Shown here one piece after another: positions 18,949 through 27,725 of a stretch of DNA of 64,000 nt. A program made the position numbers and the translations under genes. The DNA lies in the NCBI RefSeq assembly GCF_900142955.1, contig NZ_FRCP01000018.1, forward strand, positions 1 to 64,000. The letters are read 5' to 3'. Below the pieces are notes generated by a model. The model made no database searches and was not told the origin of the DNA. It saw nothing but the letters and a program-made list of their open reading frames with translations. Numbering within the stretch: position 1 is the stretch's first letter; the number at the start of each line of letters is the position of its first letter. The DNA is from Anaerosporobacter mobilis DSM 15930. Its GTDB lineage: Bacteria > Bacillota > Clostridia > Lachnospirales > Lachnospiraceae.

Positions 18949-19250
18949 TGGAAGAAGCAAAGATTATAATTGAATCATCTAGTAGTGAAGATGATGAAAT
19001 AATACAAGGGTTAACAACTCTATATACAACTCCAGAAGGTACAATACCACTTGATAGGGAGTTCGGTATTAATCAGGACTTCATAGGATATCCAACAGAA
19101 TTAGCAAAGAATATGTATGCGTTAGAGATTATTAATAAGACTGAAATTTATGAGCCAAGGGTAGAAGTAGATGTGAGCTTTGAGGATAGCGAAGATGGAA
19201 TGATTACACCAGTAATTAAGATAAGCAAAGAGGAAGGAGATGAAGAATAG
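18945..19250 (+). CDS. baseplate wedge protein, gp25/gpW family
   Basis: The 101-aa acidic protein shows the gp25 core LTTLYTTPEGTIPLDREFGIN and YPTELAKNMYALEIINKTEIYEPRVEVDVSF. gp25 nucleates sheath assembly at the baseplate. It overlaps both neighbours by a few bases, a sign of tight translational coupling. Confidence 0.87.
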   Translation: MMEEAKIIIESSSSEDDEIIQGLTTLYTTPEGTIPLDREFGINQDFIGYPTELAKNMYALEIINKTEIYEPRVEVDVSFEDSEDGMITPVIKISKEEGDEE

Positions 19251-20401
19251 TGCCAGGTACTTTAGATGAGTTAGTTAATCTGCCAGAGGTAAGTTTTATA
19301 GATAATATAACTATAGATGAACTGCTAGAAAGCTTCATAGCTGATTTTAACGACATGAATAGTCAGTTAGAAGGTAAGGCTACAGTATTATCGCAAACAA
19401 GTCCGTTTCGGTTATTAATCAATGCTACAACGTCTATTCTTTATCAGATTCTTGTAAAAGTAGATGCAACAGGAAAGAGAAATACAATTAAGTATTCATA
19501 TTCGGAGTTCTTAGATATGTTAGCATCATTTAAGAAGTGTGTAAGAAAAGAAGCACAGAAAGCATATTGTACAGAAAGATTTTATCTTGATGAGAGTAAA
19601 GAATTTGCAATAACTATTCCGCAAGGAACAAGAGTAACGCAAGGAAGTATTTTCTTTGAAACAACAGAAGCAGCAGAGATAGCAGCAGGTGATACGTATG
19701 TAGATGTAACGGTATATTGTACAGAACCAGGAGAGAATGGAAACAATATATATGCTGGAGAGATAAGCACACTTGTAGATCCAATCCCTTATATAGCAAA
19801 GGTTGACAACCAAACAGCTACTAGTGGAGGAAGTGATAAAGAAAGTGATGATAGTTTGGCAGACAGAACATTTATGGCGCCTTCTACATATAGTGTTGCT
19901 GGCTCTGTTGATTCGTATGAAGCTAACGCAAAAGCATTCAGTGAAGACGTTATTGATGTTAAAGTAGATACACCAAGTGCTGGTACTGTTGATATTAGAA
20001 TTCTCCTTAGTGGGGGCGAAATACCAGATACAAATGTCATATCAAAAATGCAAGATTATTTAAGTGCAGATGATAAGAGACCGCTTACTGATAACGTAAT
20101 TGTAGCAGCACCAGATCAAGTTGAGTATAGCATTGATGTTAAGTATTGGATTAGAAAGAGTGATTCAAACAAAGCAGTTAAGATACAGCAAGATGTTGAA
20201 ACAGCAGTTGAAAATTTTGTTACATGGCAAAAGTCTAAGATAGGACGGGACATTACAGATTCAGAATTAATCAAGTTAATTATGGCAGCAGGGGCAAAAC
20301 GATGTGTAATTACGAGTCCAGCCTATAAGGTTATAGAGGATAATCAAATAGCAAAGCTCACTACAAAAAATGTTGTATATGGAGGGCTTGAAAATGATTA
20401 A
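19250..20401 (+). CDS. baseplate assembly protein gpJ
   Basis: The 383-aa product starts at GTG overlapping the previous TAG, behind GGAAGGAG. Features of the Baseplate_J family are the PFRLLINATTSILYQI helix, the LDESKEFAITIPQGTRVTQGSIFFET beta part, and VPSTYSVAGSVDSYEANAKAF-like sequence near residue 215. J links wedge and tail fibres at the baseplate edge. Confidence 0.9.
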   Translation: MPGTLDELVNLPEVSFIDNITIDELLESFIADFNDMNSQLEGKATVLSQTSPFRLLINATTSILYQILVKVDATGKRNTIKYSYSEFLDMLASFKKCVRKEAQKAYCTERFYLDESKEFAITIPQGTRVTQGSIFFETTEAAEIAAGDTYVDVTVYCTEPGENGNNIYAGEISTLVDPIPYIAKVDNQTATSGGSDKESDDSLADRTFMAPSTYSVAGSVDSYEANAKAFSEDVIDVKVDTPSAGTVDIRILLSGGEIPDTNVISKMQDYLSADDKRPLTDNVIVAAPDQVEYSIDVKYWIRKSDSNKAVKIQQDVETAVENFVTWQKSKIGRDITDSELIKLIMAAGAKRCVITSPAYKVIEDNQIAKLTTKNVVYGGLEND

Positions 20402-20957
20402 ACTTTATGATGTAGAGATTACTGATCTACTCCCCGAAAACTTAAAAAGTAATGAAGTAATTGCTTACAGTTATGCATTTAAAAAAGCTTGTAGATATGT
20501 ATTAGATAGAGTGGATCGCATTGAACTATATACAAACATAGATAAGCTACCTGAGAACATCTTAGATTACTTAGCACTCGAACTAAGGACACAATACTAT
20601 GATGAAGACCTTAATATTACAGTTAAGAGAGAGCTAATAAAGAATACTTTACCTTGGTACATGAAAGCTGGTACTGCGGTAGCAGTTAGCGAGTTATTAA
20701 CAACAGTAATCGGAAGTGGTAGTGTTCAAGAGTGGTTTGAATATGGTGGAGACCCTTATATGTTCAAGATAACTACACGGGAACAATTAACAAGAGAGAA
20801 TATAGAAAAGTTTGCTGCAATTATAGATAATGTAAAGAATGCAAGATCAAAACTTGATGGTTTTGACAAAGAAGAACTTATAACAATGAATGCTAACATC
20901 GGGTGTGGTTTATGTATTAACAAATTTATACGTGTAGGAGGGGAACTATGTTTGTAA
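20394..20957 (+). CDS. tail protein I (gpI)
   Basis: The 187-aa protein starts at ATG 20394 (GGAGGG 7-9 bases before) and overlaps gpJ by eight bases. The pattern LPENILDYLALELRTQYYDEDL..LPWYMKAGTAVAVSELLTTVIG..VQEWFEYGGDPYMFKI is diagnostic for gpI. It attaches fibres to the baseplate. Confidence 0.9.
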   Translation: MIKLYDVEITDLLPENLKSNEVIAYSYAFKKACRYVLDRVDRIELYTNIDKLPENILDYLALELRTQYYDEDLNITVKRELIKNTLPWYMKAGTAVAVSELLTTVIGSGSVQEWFEYGGDPYMFKITTREQLTRENIEKFAAIIDNVKNARSKLDGFDKEELITMNANIGCGLCINKFIRVGGELCL

Positions 20958-21790
20958 AACCAATAATTACAAATAAGGGATTAGCACTGCTTGCAAAAGT
21001 AACTACGAATACTTTAACAATATCTAATATGGGATTGGGAGATGGAGATAAAGAAGTCGTTGGAAATGTTACAAGTCTAAGCAATGAAATATTAAAAAAG
21101 CAAATTGAATCTATAGAAAAGAATGAAAATTCTATTGTTGCAAGAACCACATTCACAAATGAAAATCTACAAGATGGATTTTATATAAGAGAAATAGGAA
21201 TATATGCAATAGATCCAGACGAAGGTGAGATTTTGTATGCGTATACAAATGTAAAAGGAACAGATGCGGATTACTTTAGTCCTGGTAATGGCACTGTTAT
21301 CCTAAGAGAATTTATTGAAATGGTAATCGGTTTCGGAAATGCTAGTAAAGTAGAACTTACTATTGATCCAACTTCTGTACTCGTAACAGCTAGTGAATTA
21401 AAAAAGTTAGAAGATGAGGTAGAAAGGAAAGCAAACAAAGAAGATATACCTACTAGCTTACCTGCCAACGGAGGGAATGCTGTCACTGTTGGAGGTAAAT
21501 TACCAAGTGCCTTTGCTCCTGCAAGTCATACACATTCTAAGTCTGATCTTGGTCTTGGTAATGTGGACAATACGGCTGACTCTAATAAAAGTGTAAAGTA
21601 TGCGACTAGCGCAGGAAGTGCAGTATCAGCGACAACTGCAGATACCTGTACTGGAAATGCTGCGAGTTCAAATTATGCTACGAGTGCTAACTATGCAAAT
21701 GGAGCTGGTGTATCTAATACTACAAGTCAATTATCTGTTACAAGTGCTGCTCCTGCTAGTCCGTTTGCTGGGCAGCTATGGATATGGTAG
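20948..21790 (+). CDS. tail fibre protein
   Basis: The 280-aa protein has an N-terminal tail-collar domain (VKPIITNKGLALLAKVTTNTLTISNMGLGDGD..) that docks on the baseplate. From residue 175 it has a fibre shaft with HTHSKSDLGLGNVDNTADSNK, a motif of many phage fibres, and Ala/Ser/Thr-rich repeats. It ends with LWIW. It probably carries the host-binding tip together with the next gene. Confidence 0.85.
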   Translation: MFVKPIITNKGLALLAKVTTNTLTISNMGLGDGDKEVVGNVTSLSNEILKKQIESIEKNENSIVARTTFTNENLQDGFYIREIGIYAIDPDEGEILYAYTNVKGTDADYFSPGNGTVILREFIEMVIGFGNASKVELTIDPTSVLVTASELKKLEDEVERKANKEDIPTSLPANGGNAVTVGGKLPSAFAPASHTHSKSDLGLGNVDNTADSNKSVKYATSAGSAVSATTADTCTGNAASSNYATSANYANGAGVSNTTSQLSVTSAAPASPFAGQLWIW

Positions 21791-21800
21791 GTGTATAGTT

Positions 21801-22355
21801 ATGATAAAAAGATATGATGGAAGTAATAATATTGATATTGAAAGTCTAAAAAGATTTGACAGCATTAATTATGTTGATGCAGAAAGTGCTAAACGTTTTG
21901 ACGGCTTAAATTGGGTGGATTGTTGGAAATCAAGTATTTATGTAACATTTATGTATCATGCACCCTATCCTGAAGACACAATGTTTGAAAATCTAATTTG
22001 TGAACCCATTAATGATTCAACTCAATTTCAACATTCAATATATTTTAACACAACAGGTAGTATGTATTGTTTGTTTACCTTTAAATCACTATCATTAAAT
22101 ATAGGTGATACTGTAACAGTTACATTTAAAACAACGTTACTAAGTGGAAATAATTCGCAAAATATCTATTGGGGTGAAATCACTGATAATATACGTCCGA
22201 ATAGTAATGGTACTACTACATTTACTGTAAAAAATGCAGGAGTTCCTTATATTAAAATTTACAGAACAGGGACATCAAACGTTGTATATGAGATTACAAG
22301 TTTAATAATTAATTCAAAAACATATAAAGTTAAATTTAATATGAATAAAAATTAA
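21801..22355 (+). CDS. putative fibre-tip or receptor-binding protein
   Basis: From ATG 21801 (GTAGGTG before it) the product has 184 aa. The first 40 residues hold three imperfect repeats of about 13 residues (KRYDGSNNIDIES, KRFDSINYVDAES, KRFDGLNWVDCW). The remaining 140 residues look like a beta sandwich (..GDTVTVTFKTTLLSG.., ..YIKIYRTGTSNVVYEITSLII) of carbohydrate-binding type. Directly after the fibre gene, a host-binding tip is the best guess; I do not know a named family. Confidence 0.6.
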   Translation: MIKRYDGSNNIDIESLKRFDSINYVDAESAKRFDGLNWVDCWKSSIYVTFMYHAPYPEDTMFENLICEPINDSTQFQHSIYFNTTGSMYCLFTFKSLSLNIGDTVTVTFKTTLLSGNNSQNIYWGEITDNIRPNSNGTTTFTVKNAGVPYIKIYRTGTSNVVYEITSLIINSKTYKVKFNMNKN

Positions 22356-22370
22356 TAAGGAGAATAGCGC

Positions 22371-22751
22371 ATGAAAAAAATAATAATCAATGGAACAGAT
22401 TTAACAGTAGAACAAGTATATCCATACCGATACGATTTTGGAAAAGGAAAAGAAGTATTGCGGGTTGAAATCTTAGAATCTAATCATAATTTTGATGATG
22501 TTAAAGTACTAGCAAATATATACAACCAAGCAATTGAGTATTGGGAAGATGAAGAGAAGAAAAATGAATACATAGGGTATTGCAAAGACTTCTCATGTAA
22601 CTATCAAGACGGTAAGTATTCAATCGAAATTTCAAGAATTTCAGAGTCGGATTTAAAGATTGCTGAGTTAGAAAGAAAGCTTGCAGAGAACACAGAAGTA
22701 ATTAATGCTATGTTACTATCAGACCTAGAAGGAGGTGTAGCAAATGTATAA
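22371..22751 (+). CDS. hypothetical fibre-associated phage protein, 126 aa
   Basis: AAGGAG precedes the ATG. The first two thirds are a mixed fold with ILESNHNFDDVKVLANIYN; the last 30 residues are a helix (KIAELERKLAENTEVINAMLLSDLEG). This layout, followed by an XkdX-like peptide, is common after fibre genes in Firmicute phages. No function is known. Confidence 0.65.
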   Translation: MKKIIINGTDLTVEQVYPYRYDFGKGKEVLRVEILESNHNFDDVKVLANIYNQAIEYWEDEEKKNEYIGYCKDFSCNYQDGKYSIEISRISESDLKIAELERKLAENTEVINAMLLSDLEGGVANV

Positions 22752-22872
22752 TAGATTACTTACGTTATACAAAGATGGCTTGTTAAGTGAAGAAGGATTA
22801 ACTAACGCAGTGAAGAAAGACTTGATCAAGGAAGATCAAAAACAACAGATTATTAGATCTCTTATAGCTTAG
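22744..22872 (+). CDS. XkdX-like small phage protein, 42 aa
   Basis: The gene is short: ATG at 22744 with GGAGGTG 5-6 bases before it, stop at 22870. The product has an N-terminal aromatic helix (YNRLLTLYKDGLLSEEGL) and a Lys/Gln-rich end, as XkdX proteins do. It overlaps the previous gene and precedes the lysis genes. Its role is unknown. Confidence 0.65.
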   Translation: MYNRLLTLYKDGLLSEEGLTNAVKKDLIKEDQKQQIIRSLIA

Positions 22873-22904
22873 CTAGTTTGGCTTTATCGGAAGGAGAACA
22901 AATA

Positions 22905-23219
22905 ATGAAGATTGATTTATCAACAACCATTTCCATTTTGGCTATATGTATTTCTTTCGCTTTTGGATATGCGACATTTAAACGTAATAGGTCAACGGAT
23001 GATAAAACCGATGCAAGCGAAATGACCACAGTCATAGTTAAGTTAGAAAATATTGATATTGGAGTTAGAGAAATTAAGTCGGATATGAGAGCAATCCAGA
23101 ATGATGTAAAAGCACAAAATGACGCAATTATAAGGTTAGAAGAAAGTCTTAAGTCAGCATGGAAACGCATAACCTTTTTAGAAAGTAGGCGCACTTTAAA
23201 CAATGAAGAAGATACATAA
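22905..23219 (+). CDS. XhlA-like lysis accessory protein
   Basis: From ATG 22905 (GGAAGGAG before it) the protein has 104 aa. It starts with one membrane helix (ISILAICISFAFGYATF) and continues as a coiled coil with KSDMRAIQNDVKAQNDAIIRLEESL, which is the layout of haemolysin XhlA-type proteins that work with holins. It is the first gene of the lysis cassette. Confidence 0.65.
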   Translation: MKIDLSTTISILAICISFAFGYATFKRNRSTDDKTDASEMTTVIVKLENIDIGVREIKSDMRAIQNDVKAQNDAIIRLEESLKSAWKRITFLESRRTLNNEEDT

Positions 23220-23264
23220 ATAGTAAAAAATATTATTCAATAGTGTAATATAGGAGGAATTATT

Positions 23265-23591
23265 ATGGAAATTAATATAACAACAATACTTATGGCAATA
23301 GCACTACTAGCATTTGTAGTGAGCGTATTTACGGAAGTAACAAAGAATATTAGTATATTCAAAAAGATACCAACAGATATGCAAGTACTAACTGTATCAG
23401 TCTTGCTTACAGTAATATCTTATTTCGCTTATGTATCATATAGCAGTGCAAAAGTTATTTGGTATTATGTAATTGGTTCAATAATAATTGGACTGTTTGT
23501 GGCATTTGTAGCAATGTATGGCTGGGATAAATTTAGTCAATTATGGGACAGGTTCAAATCAACTGGAGGTGGAAATAATGAAAACAAGTGA
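23265..23591 (+). CDS. phage holin
   Basis: The 108-aa protein has three hydrophobic segments at about residues 5-22, 42-60 and 65-88 and a polar, charged tail. Such small membrane proteins make the hole that lets the lysozyme reach the wall. AGGAGG precedes the ATG. The end overlaps the lysozyme gene by 14 bases, which settles the role. Confidence 0.78.
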   Translation: MEINITTILMAIALLAFVVSVFTEVTKNISIFKKIPTDMQVLTVSVLLTVISYFAYVSYSSAKVIWYYVIGSIIIGLFVAFVAMYGWDKFSQLWDRFKSTGGGNNENK

Positions 23592-24231
23592 AAAGGGAAT
23601 AAATTTAATTAAAGAATTTGAAGGGTGCAGACTTAAAGCTTATAAGTGCCCAGCTGGTGTATGGACTATAGGATATGGTCATACATTAGGAGTTAAACAG
23701 GGACAAACTATAACTAATAATCAAGCTATTGATTACCTAAAGAATGATCTTATTAAATTTGAAAAGATTGTTACAAATATGGTAAAAGTACAAATAACAC
23801 AAAATATGTTTGATGCGCTAGTAAGTTGGGCATATAATGTAGGTAATAGATCAACTAGCACATTAGTAAAACTGTTAAACAAACAGGATTATAAAGGTGC
23901 AGCAAGTCAACTTCTGCTATGGAATAAAGCAAATAATAAGGAACTTGCAGGACTTACGAGACGGAGAAAAGAGGAGAAAAAACTTTTCGAAACTGATATG
24001 TATATAGTTCCTAGTAAGAAGGTAAATAAAGATTCGTGTAAGTTAGAGATTATGTGGCTACAAAAAAGTTTAAATGAGGTATGTAATGCTAGACTAGTTG
24101 TAGATGGTAATTATGGAGAATTAACTAAACAAGCAGTAATAAACTATTGGAAGGCACTAGGTTGGAATAAGGACGGTAAATCGAGCGGTTGGACTGCTGG
24201 AGAAAAGACTATTGCAAAGTTAGTCGCATAA
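23578..24231 (+). CDS. endolysin, GH24 lysozyme
   Basis: From ATG 23578 (GGAGGTGG before it) it has 217 aa. The catalytic triad of phage lysozymes, E-x8-C-x5-T, is present as Glu15, Cys24 and Thr30, in KEFEGCRL..GVWTIGYGHT. The domain ends near residue 140; the rest (CKLEIMWLQKSLNEV..LVVDGNYGELTKQAV) is a peptidoglycan-binding-type module. It has no signal peptide and so depends on the holin. Confidence 0.92.
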   Translation: MKTSEKGINLIKEFEGCRLKAYKCPAGVWTIGYGHTLGVKQGQTITNNQAIDYLKNDLIKFEKIVTNMVKVQITQNMFDALVSWAYNVGNRSTSTLVKLLNKQDYKGAASQLLLWNKANNKELAGLTRRRKEEKKLFETDMYIVPSKKVNKDSCKLEIMWLQKSLNEVCNARLVVDGNYGELTKQAVINYWKALGWNKDGKSSGWTAGEKTIAKLVA

Positions 24232-24321
24232 ATAAATAGCTCCATTTATGGTGTGTTAATAAGTTTAATATAACTATAGAGTGTCACCGATTTGTCACCC
24301 GAAAGTAAAAAATCATAAAAC

Positions 24322-24369
24322 ATAACACGACACAATAAAACATAATAAGGATTATGTTATCTGTGTTAT
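24322..24369. repeat. nested inverted repeats after lysozyme
   Basis: ATAACAC (24322-24328) pairs with GTGTTAT (24363-24369), and inside it ACATAAT (24340-24346) pairs with ATTATGT (24351-24357) around AAGG. There is no T tract, so a terminator is doubtful. Otherwise bases 24232-24405 hold nothing that I can support. Confidence 0.5.
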
Positions 24370-24405
24370 TGCCCTAATTTAAAGCATTATTTGAAATGAT
24401 ATGGC

Positions 24406-24519
24406 ATGAGAAGAAATCATAAGAAGAGAAATATTAGATTTGGTAACAACCCAATGGTTGGTATGACAGTTGCTGTTGCTGTTTCTATTCAGGAAGCTGC
24501 TGACGCAGGTAAGTTCTAA
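24406..24519 (+). CDS. 37-aa ORF ending in QEAADAGKF, likely gene remnant
   Basis: The frame reads a basic start (MRRNHKKRN), a hydrophobic middle (MTVAVAVS) and the end IQEAADAGKF. No ribosome site is visible before the ATG. The same C-terminus occurs at 27785 and 31796 without a start codon, and this copy and the one at 27785 are followed by a terminator hairpin. It therefore looks like the conserved 3' end of an ancestral gene, kept at each cassette border. It could also be a real small peptide in this copy only. Confidence 0.35.
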   Translation: MRRNHKKRNIRFGNNPMVGMTVAVAVSIQEAADAGKF

Positions 24520-24535
24520 GAAGCTTTAAAATCAA

Positions 24536-24577
24536 GGGCATGTCAAGTCACGAGATGATTTAACATGCTCTTTTTTT
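24536..24577 (+). terminator. terminator after first QEAADAGKF end
   Basis: A 15-bp stem (24536-24550 with 24556-24570) has one C-A mismatch and a few G-U pairs and is followed by seven T. The copy at 27851 has the same stem with two compensatory base changes, so the structure is under selection. Confidence 0.75.
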
Positions 24578-24637
24578 ATTCTAAGTAAAGGATATACTTA
24601 ATATAATAGATGTATAATAAGAAGCACATAATAAGAA

Positions 24638-24676
24638 ACACGTTATATTGCCAAAAGACAGTATGACGTGTTTTTT
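24638..24676 (+). terminator. second hairpin terminator, cassette 1
   Basis: ACACGTTATATTG (24638-24650) pairs with CAGTATGACGTGT (24659-24671), two G-U pairs, then T6. A related hairpin occurs at 27941 and 31857. Confidence 0.7.
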
Positions 24677-24807
24677 GACGTGTATTCAGAATAGTTACTA
24701 AAACATAGTACATAATGTAAAGCATAATTATAAGCAATGGACATACAATATTGAAATATACAAATTATTATAAAGTAATCTCTTCTGTTAATCTTTCGGT
24801 AACTCTC

Positions 24808-24836
24808 TTGACTTAAACTTAATAATTACATATAAT
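24808..24836 (+). promoter_or_regulatory. sigma-A promoter of toxin 1
   Basis: TTGACT, exactly 17 bases, then TATAAT: close to consensus. It stands about 170 bases before the toxin start, leaving a long untranslated leader that is conserved in the second cassette. Confidence 0.8.
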
Positions 24837-25005
24837 GGCAATAAAAGGCAATATACAAAACATACTAAAACATGACAAAATAAGGGGAAGCGTAATATTC
24901 TAAAAGAGGTAACTACTATTCCATTTAAATAGAGAATACAGCAGAGTTTTATTTAATGGATTAGGAGGAATAGAAAGTAAAAAAATGAATAAAAGGAGTG
25001 GATAT

Positions 25006-26694
25006 ATGGCGACGATTGCGTTATACTCAAATAAAATAGCACAAATGTCGGGGCTACTTGGGGAGACAAAGAAAACAGTTAGTGATTACAAATCAGAATT
25101 ATTTTCACTAAAAACAAAGGCCTTGGCGATCAAGCAATCCATATGTAATATGGAAGATGTTATAGGCTCCATACAGGCATCTACAAGTGTACAGGAAGAG
25201 AAAGTTGACTCTCTAGAACAGGTTAGAGGAAGCAGCGAACAGTTTATAGAGGATACCTATCGCATTGACGGTAATGTAGCGGATCTTGTGAATAAAAGGA
25301 AAGATGATTTCTACGATCAATACAAGTATTTAAAACCAGAGTGTGAAAAGAATGGTTGGGAAAAGTTCAAAGATGGCTGCGAGAAAGTTGGAGAATGGTG
25401 TAAAGAACATTGGAAAATTATAGTGACTGTTGTTCTAGTGATTGCTGCAATTGTGTTAATTGTGGTGACAGGCGGATTGGTATTAGGACCGATTCTTACA
25501 ATATTAGTAGAAGCAGCAAAAGGACTAATAGCGGGAGCAATTATCGGCGGTATAATAGGTGGATTATCCAGTGTAGCTGCAGGAGGCTCTTTCTTTGAAG
25601 GGTTTGAAGAAGGAGCATTCTCAGGAGCTTGTATAGGGGCATTGTTTGGAGGAATTGGTGGCATAGGACAAGTGCTTGGAAAATCATGCAAAGTGCTGGA
25701 ACACCTTGGTAAAATAGCAAAGATAGTTCCAACAGTTTCAAAAGTATCTGGTGGAATATCACTTGGAATGGCAGGATTTGACTTACTATCTTTGGGCGTT
25801 AGTCTATTTGATCCTAAAAGTCCCTTGGTACAGTTTAATAAAAAGCTTCATTCAAGTAGTTTATACAATGGATTCCAAATAACTGTAAGTACATTGGCAA
25901 TATTCACGGCGGGTTTTACTAAGGGAATGAAGAACCCAATATGTTTTGTAGCAGGAACGATGGTATTAACCGCGATGGGATTGAAAGCGATTGAAACCAT
26001 TCAAGCTGGAGATCAAGTAATAGCAACGAATCCAGATACATTCCAGACAGAGGGAAAAAAGGTAGTTGAAACATACATAAATAAGACAACATGTATCGTA
26101 AAGATTATCATTCAGAATGAAGAGATATACACAACAATGAATCATCCATTTTATGTGAAAGGACAAGGATTTGTAGCAGCTGGTAAACTTTCAATGGGTG
26201 ATAAGATTATGAATGCATACGGTGGTAGTTACCCTGTAGAATTTGTTGAACTGGAAGAAAGACAAGAAGTCGTGTATAATTTCCAAGTAGAAGATTATCA
26301 TACGTATTATGTTGGAGAAGGTAGTGTACTGGTTCATAATGATTGTGATACTTTAGCACATAATAGAGCTCAAGGAAAGGCGTTTGAAGAACAAGAATTC
26401 CCCAAATTTGATAATAAAACAGTTAATGCACAAGAACAAATAACTATTAAAACCAGTGATGGAACTAAAATTCGTGTTGATGCTATTGGTGAAGACCCAG
26501 TAACTGGTAATGTTGTTATTAATGAATTTAAATCATCACAAACAGCACCGTTAACATCGAATCAAAAAATAGGATTCCCTGAATTGGAAATAGGTGGAGG
26601 AACGGTAGTTGGTAAAGGAAAAGGCACATTCACAGGTGGATATGATATTCCTGCAGGAACTAAGGTGGAAATAGTTAGGCCACCATTGGAATGA
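25006..26694 (+). CDS. polymorphic toxin: helical N-terminus, HINT, PD-(D/E)XK tip
   Basis: The 562-aa protein starts at ATG 25006 (AAAGGAG 7 bases before); ATG 24985 lacks a proper site. Residues 1-110 are helical like LXG/WXG-type export domains. Residues 140-200 are hydrophobic and Gly/Ala-rich. A HINT domain starts at Cys313 (NPICFVAGTMVL), contains TTMNHPFY, and ends at VHND (443-446), after which it should cut itself. Residues 447-562 form the toxin; Asp492, Glu507 and Lys509 (RVDAIGEDP..NEFKSS) give a PD-(D/E)XK nuclease site. A DNA-damaging role in competition between cells is inferred. Export by a type VII-like system is probable but no such genes are in the window. Confidence 0.82.
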   Translation: MATIALYSNKIAQMSGLLGETKKTVSDYKSELFSLKTKALAIKQSICNMEDVIGSIQASTSVQEEKVDSLEQVRGSSEQFIEDTYRIDGNVADLVNKRKDDFYDQYKYLKPECEKNGWEKFKDGCEKVGEWCKEHWKIIVTVVLVIAAIVLIVVTGGLVLGPILTILVEAAKGLIAGAIIGGIIGGLSSVAAGGSFFEGFEEGAFSGACIGALFGGIGGIGQVLGKSCKVLEHLGKIAKIVPTVSKVSGGISLGMAGFDLLSLGVSLFDPKSPLVQFNKKLHSSSLYNGFQITVSTLAIFTAGFTKGMKNPICFVAGTMVLTAMGLKAIETIQAGDQVIATNPDTFQTEGKKVVETYINKTTCIVKIIIQNEEIYTTMNHPFYVKGQGFVAAGKLSMGDKIMNAYGGSYPVEFVELEERQEVVYNFQVEDYHTYYVGEGSVLVHNDCDTLAHNRAQGKAFEEQEFPKFDNKTVNAQEQITIKTSDGTKIRVDAIGEDPVTGNVVINEFKSSQTAPLTSNQKIGFPELEIGGGTVVGKGKGTFTGGYDIPAGTKVEIVRPPLE

Positions 26695-26709
26695 TAGATA
26701 GGAGGAAAA

Positions 26710-27030
26710 ATGTCAGTTATTGAAAAAGATAAAATTGATGGGATAGGAAAAAGCAAAAGTAATAAAGAATTGTTATTTTTAATTACAGACCATCTTGATT
26801 GGTCTGACGAACGTTACCATTTGGTTACATTGCAGGATAAGATTAATTCCTATGTTTTATATATTGAAACTGAACAGTTCAAGGAAATTTATACTGATGA
26901 TGAATTTGATTTTTTTACTATTGAAATCCATTTTAAATATCCAATCATAGAGAAATGCTCTCAATTTCTAGATGTAGTTGCTAAGCAGCTTGGACAATAT
27001 GATATTAAAATATCAGCTCAAACCAATTGA
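26710..27030 (+). CDS. cognate immunity protein (DUF6572-like)
   Basis: The 106-aa acidic protein starts 15 bases after the toxin behind AGGAGG. The pattern KDKIDGIG..LLFLITDHLDWSD..HLVTLQDKINSYVLYIETEQF..IYTDDEFDF matches the DUF6572-type small proteins found next to toxins of this sort. It should bind the nuclease tip and protect the producer. The pairing is based on position. Confidence 0.72.
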   Translation: MSVIEKDKIDGIGKSKSNKELLFLITDHLDWSDERYHLVTLQDKINSYVLYIETEQFKEIYTDDEFDFFTIEIHFKYPIIEKCSQFLDVVAKQLGQYDIKISAQTN

Positions 27031-27050
27031 TTTATAGAAAGGATTGGACA

Positions 27051-27698
27051 ATGAAGAAGGAGCAAAAAAGTGAAATTAAGATACTTGAGAAAAGTTTAGC
27101 TAAAACCTTGCGTATGGTAACATCACAATATAATTATAAAATAGTCGCTAATTGTATTTATAAGGGACTAGGTGAATTCTTTACGCATGCCGTATTTTTT
27201 GTACGAGTGGTTGATGGAGACTTTAAGTTAGTTGTCCGGCATTATATTAAGACCTACGAAGAGGATAATTTATTTTGGACTATTTTTAATATGCCAGATA
27301 ATATAAATCAAAGAGAGAGTTTGAGAGCTAATGGTGCGTTTGTAGTCCAATCAATACAATTAGCTGAAAGTCAATATACGATTATGATAAATAGTGATTT
27401 AGAATCAATATCTAAAACTGTATTAGAAGAATTTGAGATAAAAGTAGGAAAATTTCTTGAGTCAATAAACTTGAGTCATGAAGAATATTATCAATATATT
27501 CTTCATCAAGCGAACTTTTTAAGTGAAAAGCTCAAAAAAATGTTGGCATATATCCTGCTTAATGAATCAGATAAGGCTTTATGTTTAGCAAAGGCTGAGA
27601 TCGAAAAAGGGAACCGTGGGGGATATCAAAATGATGGAAAAGATATTTATCAGTATATTGTAGATTATTGTAAAAATCATAGTCTTAAGATGTCCTAA
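27051..27698 (+). CDS. hypothetical protein linked to toxin cassette, 215 aa
   Basis: From ATG 27051 (AAAGGATTGGACA before it) the product has 215 aa. It has a mixed alpha/beta first part (NYKIVANCIYKGLGEFFTHAVFFVRVVDGDFKLVVRHYIKTY) and a helical end. I do not recognise the family. A truncated copy of its first 95 codons follows the second cassette (30701), so it is an associated module, maybe a second immunity protein. DUF4304-like folds look broadly similar, but I cannot confirm this. Confidence 0.65.
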   Translation: MKKEQKSEIKILEKSLAKTLRMVTSQYNYKIVANCIYKGLGEFFTHAVFFVRVVDGDFKLVVRHYIKTYEEDNLFWTIFNMPDNINQRESLRANGAFVVQSIQLAESQYTIMINSDLESISKTVLEEFEIKVGKFLESINLSHEEYYQYILHQANFLSEKLKKMLAYILLNESDKALCLAKAEIEKGNRGGYQNDGKDIYQYIVDYCKNHSLKMS

Positions 27699-27725
27699 TA
27701 TTTTAAAAAACGCTCTAAGTAATAC

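Larger units (their letters stand above)
209..24231. mobile_element. contractile-tailed prophage, late region
   Basis: Packaging, head, connector, contractile tail, baseplate, fibre and lysis genes follow each other on one strand with almost no gaps. All named structural genes look intact. Lysogeny and replication genes are not in the window, so the left end is open and the first gene may not belong. I found no attachment site at the right end. Confidence 0.85.
24490..26346 (+). repeat. duplicated cassette, copy 1
   Basis: From the QEAADAGKF end through hairpins, promoter and toxin N-terminus up to the VHND site, this segment is repeated at 27785-29618. Long stretches are nearly identical. 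Similarity stops exactly where the toxin tip begins. Confidence 0.85.

Noticed and set aside
24232..24405. Right attachment site of the prophage after the lysozyme
   Set aside because: The left end of the prophage is not in the window, so no duplicated core can be identified; the nested inverted repeats alone are not evidence.
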